DNA of 64,000 nucleotides. It comes from Calliopum simillimum (Eukaryota > Arthropoda > Insecta > Diptera > Lauxaniidae). The notes under the pieces are model-generated. The model was not told the origin of the DNA. It worked only from the letters and a program-made list of their open reading frames with translations, and did no database searches. Numbering within the stretch: position 1 is the stretch's first letter; every line of letters begins with the position of its first letter. The stretch lies in assembly GCA_951812925.1 (NCBI GenBank), contig OX638369.1:58356228-58420227 (forward strand), read 5' to 3'. This document shows positions 1 through 12,328 of the stretch, piece by piece. Position numbers and translations under genes: made by a program.

Positions 1-683
1 CTTGTACCTTCTTGTTAGAGTTTCAAGAAACGTTTTGTTGCATCAAATGCTATAACTCAGGCATTTGGGATAATAAAATGGGGTTACCTTTGCAAATATC
101 TCAGTAAAGGTTACTTTTAGAGAAACATTTTTTCATTAATTTTGTGGAACATGCAATTCCACACATTTTTCGTCCGACGCGATTTGTAAATTTTCTTAAA
201 TGATTTTTTTTTCGAAAAAAAGTTTGACTTTAACAAGCTGCAACACTTACAAATCTAACTAGTTTTCAAAAATTTCCAGGGAATTTCTTATTTGGACTAT
301 TTGCTGTATAATGGCATAAACAAAATTTTAAATTTAAACAAAATATTTTTACGCAAAAAATTTTTAAATTCGAATAATATGTATTTACAATTCAATTGTC
401 AAGTTTTGTTTTGTTTTGGTCACTGATTTTAACATTTTCGTAGTTCAAAAATATTAAGAAAAAGCAGCATTTGTTATCGCTGCAACCAGGGTAATTCAAC
501 CATGATATAAATCATAGTTTCATATGCTACGTTACTAATGCTATGTGACATATTTTTCCACTATACAAATTTGAAATTGAAAATCTTACAAAAAAAAAAC
601 CAAGACTTCCCGCTGAAAGTTGCCTCACCTTATCTTGTTAAGTTGATGTGTAACAAAACTCATAAATGATGAACTTTTTTTTA
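1..683. other. AT-rich, no gene seen
   Basis: Homopolymer-rich sequence. No ORF with family character, no RNA gene and no clear repeat boundary. Confidence 0.5.
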
Positions 684-920
684 AGGGTGTGGCATCGCCC
701 ATTTTCCCAGTGAACATTATTTGTCCCGGCGCTCTTCAAACATTTATTAAAATCTCATGCATGTGCGTTAAATATTTTGAGAGAAATGATCAAGTGATTT
801 GTGGGGGCGTAATACCCCCATATTTCCCAGTACACATTATTTGTCCTGGCGTTTTTTACATATGTACCAAAACTCACCCATGTACGTTAAGTAGTTTCAG
901 AGATATAATGATATAATATT
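684..920. repeat. Two tandem units of about 118 bp
   Basis: The blocks starting near 684 and 802 share, in order, TTTCCCAGT, ACATTATTTGTCC, GGCG, CCATGTACGTTAA-like and GAGA segments. Divergence suggests an old tandem duplication. Confidence 0.6.
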
Positions 921-1228
921 TTTGCTCATGATGTACTTTTCTGTGGAAATACCCATATTTCACACAGTCTATGTTGGAGCCCTACACATTATGTCTAAAG
1001 TTTTTTTTATCTTTTCTATATCCTTTAAAAATTACTATTTCTCCAAACCTTTAAACCAAAATATTTTCATCTGAAAATCGGAAATACTAGCTGGGGGATT
1101 TTAACATTGCAAACAACCTCATTAACAACACTGCATATGATAGGAGTCACTCAGAATCTCGAAGACGTCGTGAGAAAATACAAATAAAAGAAGTGCACTG
1201 GACAACATTTGGTTTATGGCCAAAAATT

Positions 1229-2080
1229 ACTTAAGTGAGCCACCTAAGAATTTAAACGTGAAAGCGTAAAAAAGGCTTTGACGAAAATTTATTTTTTTTA
1301 AAAACTAGTAAAGATTTTGGAAAATTTTTTTTCTCAATTATTGAATATAGACCAGGGAATAAAATAGGAAATATATTTTTTTGGACCAAATTTTTTCATG
1401 ATTGAAAATCCCTATTTCAAATAAATAAAAATTTCAGCAACTTCTCCGCCTCTAAGAAAATTATAAGAAATATGTGGGCACTCTCACGTGTCTAGTAAAC
1501 ATGCAAAAAAAAAAAATTGGGGTAATCGATATTTTATTAGCAATATAGTGTGCCGTGCAACTCTCTTTTCAGCAGTAGAGAAAAACAAAGCATCTTATGA
1601 AAAAAGTGTATACAGCTATACAGCATTAAATGCTTAGAATTGTCTAGGAAATGTGTGTTAATTTTTTCAGAATTTTCTGAGACATTTTATAATTTTTTAA
1701 AAAATTGGGCCCAAAAAAAAAAAATAAGTTCCAAAAAATTCCAAAAAACATATTGTTAATAACTTTTGAATCAATATCGATTACTCCAATTTTTTTTCTT
1801 GGATATAGTTCCTAGGCATGTAGGGAGTGCCTACATATTTTTTATAATTTTTCAAAGGCGGAGAAATTGCTTAAATTTTTATTTATTTGAAATATCGATT
1901 TTCAATAATAAATGAAAAATTTTTGTCCAATAAAAATACCATTTTATAACAATGACCAATTGTTAAATATTTAAGAATTTTTTTTTTCTAAAATCATTAC
2001 TAGTTGCTACAAAAAATCATTGTTCTTGAATGGCTTTTTTTGCGATTTTCCATTTAAAATCTTAAGTGGCTCACTTGAGA
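1229..2080. repeat. Inverted-repeat (foldback-like) element
   Basis: The left arm, about 1229-1530, starts TTAAGTGAGCCAC and ends near GGGGTAATCGAT. It is matched in inverse by the right arm, about 1776-2080 (ATCGATTACTCC to GTGGCTCACTTGAG). The spacer at 1590-1700 holds a segment (ATGCTTAGAATTGTCTAGG) also found at 55.9 kb and, diverged, at 18.8 kb. No target duplication is visible. Confidence 0.65.
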
Positions 2081-2227
2081 AATGTAATGAGAAGGAAGTT
2101 GGAAAAATTTTTTCTGGCTACACTGGCGGGCCCGGCCAACGGTTTTCTGTCGTTTTTCTGTAGATGGCGAGATGAGTTCGATTTGGATGAAAGCTACTAT
2201 AGGTGCAGAGATATAGCATTTGAATCT

Positions 2228-3764
2228 ATATCCATTAGAGGTGTTTTAAGAATGTATGGAGATCCTTAGTAACAACATTTTGATACTTGACACCCCTCAA
2301 TTTTGTGAGGTTGAAAAAAAAAAAATGAGTTTGGAAAAAAAATGTTGGGGGTGGGGTGAGGGTAAAGGTTGGCGCATCGAGGTCAAAGGTGAGAGAAAAA
2401 GAGAAAAAATTTACATACAGCCCTACAAATGTTTAGGGGTCACCTCTAGAGGGGTGAAATGTATGACCGATCCACATTGTTTTTCCCCCTCCAACATTTT
2501 TACCAAGCATACTCACACCCCCTATCTCTAACCCCTAAGGGGGCTTCCATACAAATTTGACATTTTTAGGAAATCGACCCCCACCACTACCTGGGTGCCT
2601 CTAGAAGGGTCAAATGTATGACTGGTCGCTAATATTTTTTCCTCCCCAACATTTTTTCCCAACTTACTTACCCTATATCTCTGACTCTTTAGGGGACTAC
2701 CATACAAAATAGATGTCATAGACATGAAAAATATGGAAAGGAAATCGTCAAATAGGCCCATAACTGCCCAGATGTTACTCCTAGAGGAGTCAAATATATG
2801 ACCGACCCCTATTAGCCCCCTCCAAAGTTATTTCTCAGCATACCTACCCCCTATTTACAATCCTTAAGGGGGCTCCCATACAAAGTTACTGTTTTTATAT
2901 AAAATGCCCCCACTGCCCTAACTGGCCCACGGGTACTCCTAGTAGGGTCAAATGTATGACCAACCCCCATTATTTTTTCGCGACCTATATTTTTTCCGCA
3001 CATACTTATCCGTTATTTTCAAACCTGAAAGGGGCTGCCATACAATTTTTTTTTTTATAAATTTTCCTAGAAATAATGGGGGTTGGTCATACATTTGACC
3101 CTTCTAGGGGTACCCATGGTCCAGTTAGGGCAGTGGGGGTAGTTTTTTAAAAAAACCGTAGCTTTGTATGGGAGCCCCCTTAAGGATTGGAAATAGGGGA
3201 TAATGAGGGTCGGTCATATATTTGACTCTTGTAGGAGAGACTCCTGGGCAGTTATGAGCCTATTTGACGATTTCCTTTCCATATTTTTTATGTCTATGAC
3301 GTTAATTTTGTATGGGCGCCCCCTAAAGAGCTAGAGATAGAGGGTAAGTATAGTGGGAAAAAATATTGCGGCGGAAAAAATATAAGGGGCCGGTCTTACA
3401 TTTGACCATTCTAGGGGCACCGTGGGAGTGGTGGGGGTTGATTTCCTAAAAATGTAAATGTTGTATGGGTGCCCCCTTAGGGGTTAGAGATAGGCGGTAA
3501 GTATGCTTGGTAAAAATTTTGGAGGGGGAAAAATAATGTGGTTTCGTCATACATTTAAACCCTCTACAGGTGGCCCCTCTTGTAGGGCTGTAAGTAAATT
3601 GATTCTCCTTTTCTCTCATCTTTGACCTCGATGCGCCAACTTTTACCCTCACCCCACCCCCAAAATTTTTTTGCAAACTCATTTTTATTCCAACCTCACA
3701 AAATTAAGGGGTGTCAAGTTTCAAAATCCAAAATTCGTGCACTAAAACATCCCTAATATCCATG
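2228..3764. repeat. Large imperfect palindrome, arms of about 700 bp
   Basis: The arms about 2228-2985 and 3070-3764 are inverted copies: CCTCAATTTTGTGAGG against CCTCACAAAATTAAGG, ATCGTCAAATAGGCCCAT against its complement, and GACCAACCCCCATTA against TAATGGGGGTTGGTC. Each arm is itself made of about 150-bp repeats carrying GGGTCAAATGTATGACC and GGGGGCTCCCATACAA. Confidence 0.75.
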
Positions 3765-5003
3765 TATCCCACTTTTTGTTGATTTGTTGACAAAGTTTCA
3801 TAACGATAACTGCTGTAAGTGCATTAATCATATGAAGAGGTTTATTTTTGTTTGGGTGGTGCAACGCTCCCTCGCCCAATATTTGTTGAACACAACTCAA
3901 AAAACAGGCTAAACATTATTATTAAAATAATGACCTTTCGATGAAGATATTATTGAGACACAACAAAGGTATTTTTTAATGACCATTCAATTATCCACTT
4001 AAAATACTTTTATAATAAATAAAAGCGTAAAATGCCTTCAATGTCGCTTAGTTTTTTTGCAATAGATTGATCTGTTATGTAGTGCGATTCCAATTGTTTT
4101 ATTTATGTCATGTCTCTGATATACCGGCCCCAATGTACGTCAATCGATAGCCTGCAGTTTTGCGTATGTCAGTCAACAGAATCATTAAAAAGAAACGGAC
4201 ATTTTGAAACAAAAAGCTAAAGAATAAAATAAAATGGTACATGACTTTGGTCGCGTAGACCTTAGATATTTCATTGATTAAAATATTGAGATATCGAATT
4301 GGGGATGCGTCATTTTGTCAAACGCAGTTAATTAACAGGCGTCTGAACTGTTTGTGACTTTTAAATCAGCTCATTATTATGCAGCTTGCGAATTCTTCCG
4401 ATTAAAAATTCACCAACATCGCTACTTACATAATAAACGCTTAAGCGTGCATTCACATACTTATGCACGAGTATTAATGTATTGGCTTTTAATAAGAAAG
4501 AACTCCTTTCTCATATCTAATTTAACTGCGGAAAATATCGTAAGGCGATCACTCGGCTTAAGTTGTCATTTTGGTAATTTTACTATACAAATCATATGAC
4601 TCGTATCTGAAAATGTATGATATATTGATATTCGTAATTGCAAACTTTGAATGTGGAATCATCGATTTATTAAAAGTTAATCAGCGATTTTTAATGAAAA
4701 AATTCACCTTTTCAGAGAAAACTTACACATGGAACTTTTGTGTGGTGCTTAGAATATATAAATAAACTTGTATCTTGATTAGCTTAGGTCATAGATACTG
4801 CGAAACCGCACCCAGTGTGCGCTAGAGCCTTCTATTGGGGTATTAGCGGTTCCATAGAAAAATGCTGGCTGCTGTGGCAGTAAATTGGGTTTTTCAAATA
4901 AAGGACTTTTGAAAGCTTATTTAGCTGCCTTTCAGGCAAAAATATGAAGATTTGAAAATACGTTCGTCAAAACCTCAAAAAATATGATCAAATGTGAGTA
5001 TTA
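3765..5003. other. No gene seen
   Basis: AT-rich DNA with short chance frames. One segment near 3855 (GGTGGTGCAACGCTCCC) resembles internal units of the Helitron-like family, too short to call. Confidence 0.4.
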
Positions 5004-5110
5004 ACTAGTAAGGGTGTAACTTTTGGCCTGGCCAAAATATAAATACCCTACACTGCAGTGTTTTGAAAATTTTGTTTATATGGGAGGTGCCACGCCCTCT
5101 TGTCCGAATT
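5004..5110 (-). mobile_element. Helitron-like 3' end fragment
   Basis: Starts ACTAGTAAGGGTGTAAC, then TTTGGCCTGGCCAAAA (hairpin), then AAATACCCTACACTGCAG and GGGAGGTGCCACGCCC. This is the terminal block of the family described at 38843-39860, in reverse, truncated soon after. Confidence 0.7.
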
Positions 5111-5699
5111 CGTCTCTGTCCTCAGCGAAAATTGAACTCATATCAAGCTTAACTAGTTTCAATTTCAAAAAATTCGAAAGTTTCATAAAACTTTCCTAAA
5201 ATATTCGACCTTATCATCTAATTGGAACTAAATCGCTTCAAGATATTTTTAAGATATATTTTGTTTCGATTTTGATTGAAAAAAATTTCGGTTTCGATTC
5301 TGGAAATCAAAATATTTGATAGCAAAATCTCGATTCGATTTAGTTCCAATCGAAATCGCATTTGATGGTAAGGGTGATTGCTGTTAAACTAACTCTATGC
5401 GTGATTGGAAGCTTGTAAAGTTGAACAATATACATATGGTATAATATATGTAATACATTTTAACTGGAAAAAGTTTTTGTTCTCAAGTTTTAATTTATTC
5501 GGCTCTTTTACTTACTTACCTACCCTCGGATCAAGCTTTCAGTATGTATTTCTCATCTTTGCCAACCCCTACAGAAATTTTCTGTAGAATATTTTTGTAG
5601 GATACATTAGAACCCATTTTTTTGTTGGAAAAAGATATCAAAGGGACCCCATAAAAACAGTATATATTGGGTCAGAAGTTTTGGAAAGTCATTTGTTGT

Positions 5700-6130
5700 G
5701 TGATTTCATGGTGACTTTGGAACGAGAAGTTTTACGGAGAGTATTGTAGGGACGTACTGCATGAACGTTCCTTTTTTAAAGTTAATTTTTATTAACTTAT
5801 TTGTCTCTTAATTCTACAAATAATGAAGATTCTTGTACAAAATATTACAGCGAATTAAACTGGAAGTTTCAAAACAATTGATTCTCTATAGAAAGCCTGT
5901 TACAACAGAGTGTCTCAACGGAAACATATCCTATTTGTCGCACCCATTACTCTTATAATGTTAATTTTAAGTAATTTATTTAGGTCTTAACGCTACAAAC
6001 TAAGAAAATTTTTGTACAAAATATTACAATGAATTAAATTGAAAGCTTTGTTTTTAATGTTTTTTGCAAAATTTCAGGGATATGAGGGATCAACTCTCAT
6101 ACAGCGAAAATGGCATATTTGTAAAGTCGC
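5700..6130. repeat. Two tandem units of about 181 bp
   Basis: The segments near 5779 and 5960 share GTTAATTTT, CTACAAA and TGTACAAAATATTACA, followed by GAATTAAA. They lie between two Helitron-like 3' ends. Confidence 0.5.
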
Positions 6131-6155
6131 ACCCGTTACCATCAATTTAGTACAA

Positions 6156-6800
6156 ACTAGTAAGGGTGTTATTTTTGGCTTGGCCAAACATTAAATACCC
6201 TACACTGCAGTAGTATGAAAATATTGCTTATATCGGAGGCGCCACGCTCTCTTCTCCGAATTCACCCAGTTTTTGCTTAGAGCTTGCATTTATAGTTCTT
6301 AGTGTCTGAGTGAAATTTAGTTGGACCATCTCAAAAAATGCTTTCAGTATGGCATTTTGAAACTTTTGCTTATATGGGAGGTGTCATCCCTTCTTGTCCA
6401 AATTTGCTTAGTGTTTGCTCAGAGCTTGCGCTAACTATTCCTAGTATTTATGTGTATTTTGGTTGCATTGCGGTGAAAAATACTCCTACAGTTGCATTTT
6501 GAATATATTTTTTGTATATGCGGTAGGCGTGTTCGTTGACCGATTTTGCTCATTTTCAATCCCACGAACTAACTTTGCGACAAAGGCAGTGTACCAAATT
6601 TCATTGAATTATCTTGCTCAGTTTTCCCAAAAAATGTATTTTCACACACAGCCAGCCAACCAGATAGACGGACATGGCTATATCAACGCAGGAGGTAACG
6701 CTGATCAAGAATATATATACTTTTCTATATCTGCCATGCCTCCTCTCTGCCTTACAAACGGAAAGACAAAGTGAATATACCCTCGGTGTAGGGTATAAAA
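6156..6800 (-). mobile_element. Helitron-like element, near-complete copy
   Basis: Reverse orientation. It begins ACTAGTAAGGGTG with the GGC(T/C)TGGCC hairpin and TACCCTACACTGCAGT, and contains about two internal satellite units (GGAGGCGCCACGC, GGGAGGTGTCATCCC). It ends with the conserved 5' block (GACGGACATGGCTATATC, TATACTTTTCTATATCTGCC) and GGTGTAGGGTATA. No protein is encoded, so it is non-autonomous. Confidence 0.75.
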
Positions 6801-8220
6801 AGCATTGTAATTGAATTTTTAAGACACCTTTCTGGAGAATTTTTTCACATTTTCTTTTAATTTCAAAAATTAACCTGAATCTATCGCATCCGTTTCTATA
6901 GAAAAAAGAAAACATGTTGACATCTTTATCTGCGTTTTTGAATCTTTTAAGCAGGTCTGATGAGGACGATCGTTTTAAAAGAGGGTTTGAGCATTACAGT
7001 AACCTTTTCGTGTAGCCATTTTCTATTTCTATCGGATTGGCTCCTTCATTTCCGTCTCTTCATACATTATAGCTGCCTTAACTTTGTGACGCAGACTTTC
7101 ATGGTGTTCAGACTAACGTAAGCCGTTGTAATTTTATTCAACAAGAAACATCGCAAAAGATCAGTTGACGATATTCACACTAAAATGTGAATGATGAGAA
7201 TATTCCTGATTATCATTAAACGGGTAAAAGTCAAGTCCTTTAGGTTGCTTGTTTTGATACACCCGGATACATTCATTTCATATATTGTTCAAGTATTTTG
7301 ATTAAATTGCCGTCGGTGGTTGTTTTGATTTCACTATGGTGTGTGTATGTTTTCTTATTAAATTCGCTGAGGCCGGCACAATCTTGACCTAAGATTTTAT
7401 AGTTTACACGTTTTACTTACAATATTTACTCAAAATCACGAGTAAAATGATAAGCTATAGGGAATATGAACATTGTACAATAACATACCAAATTTGCTAA
7501 GTAAGAGAGATCAATTTTGAAATAAGTCAGAAAATAAACAATATTATGCTCAGACTTTATTTTTATACATACTTATTTACTTATATACATAAATTTATAT
7601 GCATATAACTAAATATATATTTTCTAATAAGTTATATATTTCATAATTTCAATGACCTAATTGTAAAACTTTATGCATCATATGTATTTTTATATGCATG
7701 TTTCATAAATACATATATACGAGTATTTATATTGTTATTAGACTATTCATTCCATGAGGATGAAACTTGATAACGTTCTGATCTTTAATAATACATACTT
7801 ACTAATAGAGTGAAAACTCAGACAATATTATTCGAAAAGGTTATCTCACAACGACAACCTTTCTTCGAGATAACTTTGTCCCTTAGTAATAGTTTTCACA
7901 ATTCCCTTGAATGGACATGAAAACGATGATTTCAACAAAGGAAAAAGATTTAAAAATTTCAATTTTGATTAAAGAACGTGATTTTTCACAGAAACATGTG
8001 ATACGGCTTGGGCCTAAGGAATGACATGAAAACAAACTTTTTATTGTAATGTGATGTTCTTTTCAAACAGCTGACAGTAAGATGAAATATAAATTTAATA
8101 AAGCGACGCATGTATTAAATTCTGAAAGCATTTCATTTCCACAAATGTTTTTTGTTACCTCAAAGTTCGACATTAAACTTGGTCTTGTGTCATAGACGTG
8201 CAGAAGAACTGGTTTTGAAT
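6801..8220. other. No gene seen; imperfect hairpin near 7810-7893
   Basis: AT-rich with TATACATA-type simple sequence at 7560-7730. The segment 7810-7893 can fold on itself (GTGAAAACT ... GTTATCTC against its complement). Confidence 0.4.
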
Positions 8221-8330
8221 CCTACTCCAAGGTTCTATTCACTTTTTTCTTCCGTTTGCAACTCAGAGAAGGTGGAGTGGCAATATAGAAAAGTATTTAT
8301 GTATATTCTTGATTGGTATTATCTCCTGAG
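8221..8330 (+). mobile_element. Helitron-like 5' block, split by a mariner
   Basis: Matches the 5' block of the 142-bp-satellite family (TTCCGTTTGCAACTCAGAG, AAAGTAT, CTCCTGAG). The homology resumes after the mariner at about 9549-9578 (GTGTCCGTCTGTCC), so the mariner landed inside it. Confidence 0.65.
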
Positions 8331-9547
8331 GCCTAACAAAAGTTCGCTTAGTAGAATTGAAAAAACTGGATAAAATTTTTTTTTAAATTTATAACTTTAT
8401 TCTTTGTATTTTTTCAACGTAATCGCCATTTATTTTGATACATTTTTGAAGTCGATAAATCCATCTTGAAAAACAGTCTTCAAAATCGGATTTTTAGAGT
8501 TTTACAATTTCATCATTAACCGCATTTATTGTCTCCTCATTGCTGTTGAAGACTCTCCCTCTCAATTTTATTTTAATTTTTAAAAACAACCAGAAGTCAC
8601 AAGGCGCTAGATCTGGGGAATAAGGCTCGGGACGAATTTCTTCGATGCCTGAAAGCGCAATAAAATCGGTCGTTTTTTCAGCAGTGTGCGCTGGCGCATT
8701 GTCGTGATGCAGAAAGTAGCGCCGTAGCTCCTTTTTGGAGTTTTCCCAATAAATTTTGGAAAACTTTTTCCAAAGGAATAGCAGCTACAACTCTCTCTCT
8801 CTGGTGAAGTAAACTGACATCATAACTTTTCTTGCTGACTTTTGTTGCTTTGCTTTAACAGGGGATTTGCACCTTCTGGGCTCCATGGATTGTTGTTTGG
8901 CTTCAGGGTCGTACTTGTACAACCATGCTTCATCACCTGTTACAATTTTCTTGAAAGTCTTAGACTTTCCGTTTTTGAATTTTTCAAGAAAATTCTTAGC
9001 AAAACGCACACTTGCCTCTTTTTGAGCATCACTTAAAATTTTAGGAACCCATCGTGCAGATTTCTTCGTGTATCCAAGATAATTTTTTGATATTTGCGAT
9101 ACAGCCATGGCATTCAAGCCCAGTTCCTCAGCAATGATTTCCTGATCTTGGATCTTCGTCAATTTTAAACTTCACCAGCGCTACGTTTGCTCAATCAGTC
9201 GAAGATTTTGGTTGGCCTTCTCGAGGTTCGTCCTGCACAGAAATACGGCCTGTCTTCGGAACCACTTTGAAATAATCACGAGGGATGGCGCATTAACTTC
9301 AAATGCTATTTGACATTCACTAAATATTTCCACAGGCTTGAGCTTACGTCGAAATCCAAATAGCAAACCGAATTTCTTTCTGCGTTGGCATTGGAATATC
9401 TGCTGGCATTGTTTCACGAATTTTATGTTTTCTTCTCTCCATTTCGACCGATCTTAAAATGTTATATCGTAAGACTATAAAAAATAGTACGCAATTCTTT
9501 GATTTACTAAAAATTTATGACACCTACTAAGCGAACTTTTGTTAGGC
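8331..9547 (-). mobile_element. mariner (Tc1/mariner, D34D) near full-length copy
   Basis: Bounded by a perfect 24-bp terminal inverted repeat beginning GCCTAACAAAAGTTCG. The length of 1.2 kb is normal for mariner. The single gene reads on the minus strand. No TA duplication is evident at the edges, and the junction with the interrupted Helitron-like copy carries a few unexplained bases. Confidence 0.88.
8385..9440 (-). pseudogene. mariner transposase, frameshifted
   Basis: Cut-and-paste transposase of the Tc1/mariner superfamily. Seen on the minus strand: an N-terminal helix-turn-helix piece (CQIAFEVNAPSLVIISKWF), then YTKKSARWVPKIL and TGDEAWLYKYDPE (first catalytic Asp), HHDNAPAHTA (second Asp), and PYSPDLAPCDFW (third Asp). 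Exactly 34 residues lie between the second and third Asp, the D34D spacing of true mariners. The frame shifts at least twice (near 9180 and 8790) and the N-terminus is broken, so it cannot make enzyme. The three catalytic Asp codons survive, which suggests recent loss. Confidence 0.85.
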
Positions 9548-9689
9548 CCTCCGTAGTCGTGTCCGTCTGTCCTTATCTGATGTTTACATATTTGAGCCGA
9601 TCATTGTACAATTCGATAAAATATGTAAAATTTGATGAAAAACGATAAACCTCAAATTTTTGATATGTGAAGTTAATCAAAATGTGCTT

Positions 9690-9860
9690 TGAACGGCTCG
9701 TACATCCTTCTGATGGAGCATAGGACCAATATGAATCGTCACCATTAAATGCGATCTTTTTTTTTCCATGAATTTTCCAATTCTTCGAATTCCTTCTACG
9801 ACTGCCTTCTCCAACCGAATTTTGGTCTACCACGTGCTCTACTGCCTTGTGAATTTCACT
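9690..9860 (-). pseudogene. Non-LTR retrotransposon C-terminal tail (part 1)
   Basis: The minus strand reads NSQGSRARGRPKFGWRR, then an acidic helix and SW, the common C-terminal tail (WNPQG..RRGRPK.TWRR) of many non-LTR polyproteins, and later SYAPSEG. It is split from 10231-10345 by a MITE. The W codon of the tail is now TGA and another stop follows. Confidence 0.65.
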
Positions 9861-10230
9861 TAATGATGAGCAAAACTAGTATTGATCTTGATTCTTGGTT
9901 TTGGTAATTTTTCGAGACCAAGACCAAGACCAAGACGCTGATATCATTGCAAGACCAAGACCAAGACTGCTATGGTCTTGGTCTTGGTCACGATGATCAT
10001 CAAGACCTAGACTGTATTTTAGTCTTGCGAATTTATACTTAATGGCTGTGCCATGCAATTTTCAAGTATCAAATCATCTATAAAATTGGTATCTTAAAAA
10101 CCCAACTGCTTTGGAAAAATATGGTTGGGAAATTTTGAATACTCTACAATCTTTAGAAATATTTTCAAGACAAAGACCGAGACCAAGATCAAGGCCCACT
10201 AAAAGTCTTGGTATTGGTTTGCTCATCACT
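9861..10230. mobile_element. hAT-like MITE with (GACCAA)n core
   Basis: Inverted ends carrying GATGAGCAAA, flanked by direct repeats AATTTCAC at 9852-9859 and 10231-10238. Removing the element and one repeat restores the reading of the surrounding retrotransposon tail (ALE-x-NSQGSR), which supports the boundaries. Inside are inverted runs of the hexamer GACCAA/TTGGTC. Confidence 0.75.
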
Positions 10231-10345
10231 AATTTCACTCAAGGGCTCCTCTGGAAATACCAACCCTTATTTACGCAGCTTGATCTCGCCTGCTTCGGCC
10301 ATCTATCTGGTTGGATTTCAGTTCGGCGGTGCTATTTATGAGGCC
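10231..10345 (-). pseudogene. Non-LTR retrotransposon C-terminal tail (part 2)
   Basis: Continuation upstream of the WNSQG motif, with GCCCTTGAG giving ALE just before the target site. Degenerate beyond that; the extent is uncertain. Confidence 0.4.
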
Positions 10346-11705
10346 AAAAACCTTTTAGTATGCATCCTTAGCATTTGTTGCCAAATCCTACAGATAAACC
10401 TAATACCCATATTTAAATTGTTGTATTTATCACAATTTATAATAACTGCATAAATAATAATAACAAATGTACAGTGCTGAATTCCACAATATAAATAGTT
10501 CTACTATAGTATATATATGTATGCATTTATCTATGCATATTACAGTAGGTACTAATAGTACTTATAACAATGGTGTTTACACAAAGGGTTAAAAACATAT
10601 AGCATATTAGACGCGTTCACGATTCGGTGCAAATGGCCTTACATCATATGCATATAATTGCTGCAGGCCCTCTTTGCTCACACGATTATCTCAGAAAAAT
10701 AAATTATCTCTTCAAAATCAGTTTTGAATATGATTTCAATACCAAGAAATGGACGTCATTCATGCGACTTTAAGTAAAATTGCAAAATTTCGCAGAAGAA
10801 TGTGGAACATAGCCTTCTAATCACCTCCTATAAATACGCCCATGTCTTGACTAAATATTGTTAGCTAAAAACTTTCCCTTTACGCTGATTCTATAAACAA
10901 AAAACACGTGTAAACACAATTTAAATTATTGCACTGAATATTTATGAAATAACTCTCCTGAGACAACCGTTTATTTTGGAATTTTCATATGAAACTTTGC
11001 GAAATTTTACAGACTGTTGCTGCTTTGTCATGGTTCAGGGTACTGAGTGATTTCGGAAATCTTGTTTAATTAAATAAAATTTTAGTTTGCTTTAAAACAA
11101 TAAAGATATTGTGTACGTAGGTACTACTTATATATAAATAGATAATAATAGTTTTTAAATTAAAAAAAAAAAATAGCACATGTTTGCAGACAAAGGAATC
11201 TGAGAATTGAATCGGAACAAGTATCTTATTAACAATTAAAGTCCAAATCTAAATGTTTGCGTTTAAATATATCTAAGCGAAATGCACACAAACTTTAATC
11301 AATTAGAGATAATTGTAGCACAAAACAATTTTGTTTCCATATGTGAAACTCATTTGAATTCAAGAATCCAGGATTCTGGAATGAAATTAAATTTATATAA
11401 CATAGTGAGATCTGGTTTTATGTATTTCTATCCATACAAGTAGTATTATTATTGCTAGTATCAGTTGAAAACCTATGGATAATAATTTGTAAAAAATTAT
11501 TAATTTCAACTACATTTTTAATTTTTAAAACATATATTTTTTCCTAATGTCACGTCATCACTATTCTAGTTCTTAAAACGAAAAAGATGAGGATGTGTTG
11601 TGTTTAGATTTTATTAGAAAAGTGAAAATTTTTGAAAATCATAAAACAAAAAGTAAAAAGTAATTTTTAGAAAAGTGAGCTAAGTTTAAACAATTTTTTC
11701 TTAAT
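10346..11705. other. No gene seen
   Basis: AT-rich sequence with short simple repeats and no coding or repeat signature. Confidence 0.45.
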
Positions 11706-11960
11706 AACTATATTAAGTCAAATATTTTCCATTGTTATTGACTACCTCTCGCCATATTTCGGGCAAAACCATAACCATACTGTCCTTTATGAATTCCTGG
11801 GGTTTTTTGCAATCCTCTAGGGAATTCAATCATACGCTATCAATATACATAATTCTGCATGGAGGGTGCAAGGTCTGGGCTATATAGCGGATGCATTAAA
11901 ACTTCCCAGTAAAGCTCCCTCAGTTTTTCGCTGATAATGCCGGTGTATTCTGCTTCGCTT
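11706..11960 (-). pseudogene. mariner transposase C-terminal fragment
   Basis: The minus strand reads LYSPDLAPS close to the third catalytic region and ends PEIWREVVNNNGKYLT with frame changes between, the usual C-terminus of mariner transposases. No terminal repeats are seen, so this is a decayed fragment of a different copy from the one at 8.3 kb. Confidence 0.65.
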
Positions 11961-12328
11961 CTGAGTATTAATATACCCGTCGACTTTATTATATAGAAAT
12001 AATTGAAGATTTATTTGTTTTGTTTCTTTTGTTTTCTAATTTTTAATCTAATGTGTTGATGAAATTGCTGACCGCAATATAAAGGTCTGCAACATCTAAC
12101 TAATTAAAAACTAAATAATTCAAAAAACAAATTGTATGAATTCATCAATTATGGTGTAAGTATTTCCCACCATTGACCGCAATTCTTAGGTTTTTTGAGT
12201 TAACATATGAATAAACAATAAAAAAATAAACAATAAACAAAATCTTTATGCAATGAAGTTAACAAAATTGTTTACATTATTATAACCAAAAAAGAATCGA
12301 AAAAATGCATTATCAATCTTATAAACAC

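Noticed and set aside
2256..2761. Open frames on both strands as genes
   Set aside because: They lie in the large palindrome and mirror each other; Gly/Lys-rich low-complexity products without family character.
6463..6915. Frames of about 100 codons on both strands
   Set aside because: They read the conserved 5' block of the Helitron-like element; similar frames recur in other copies with different stops.
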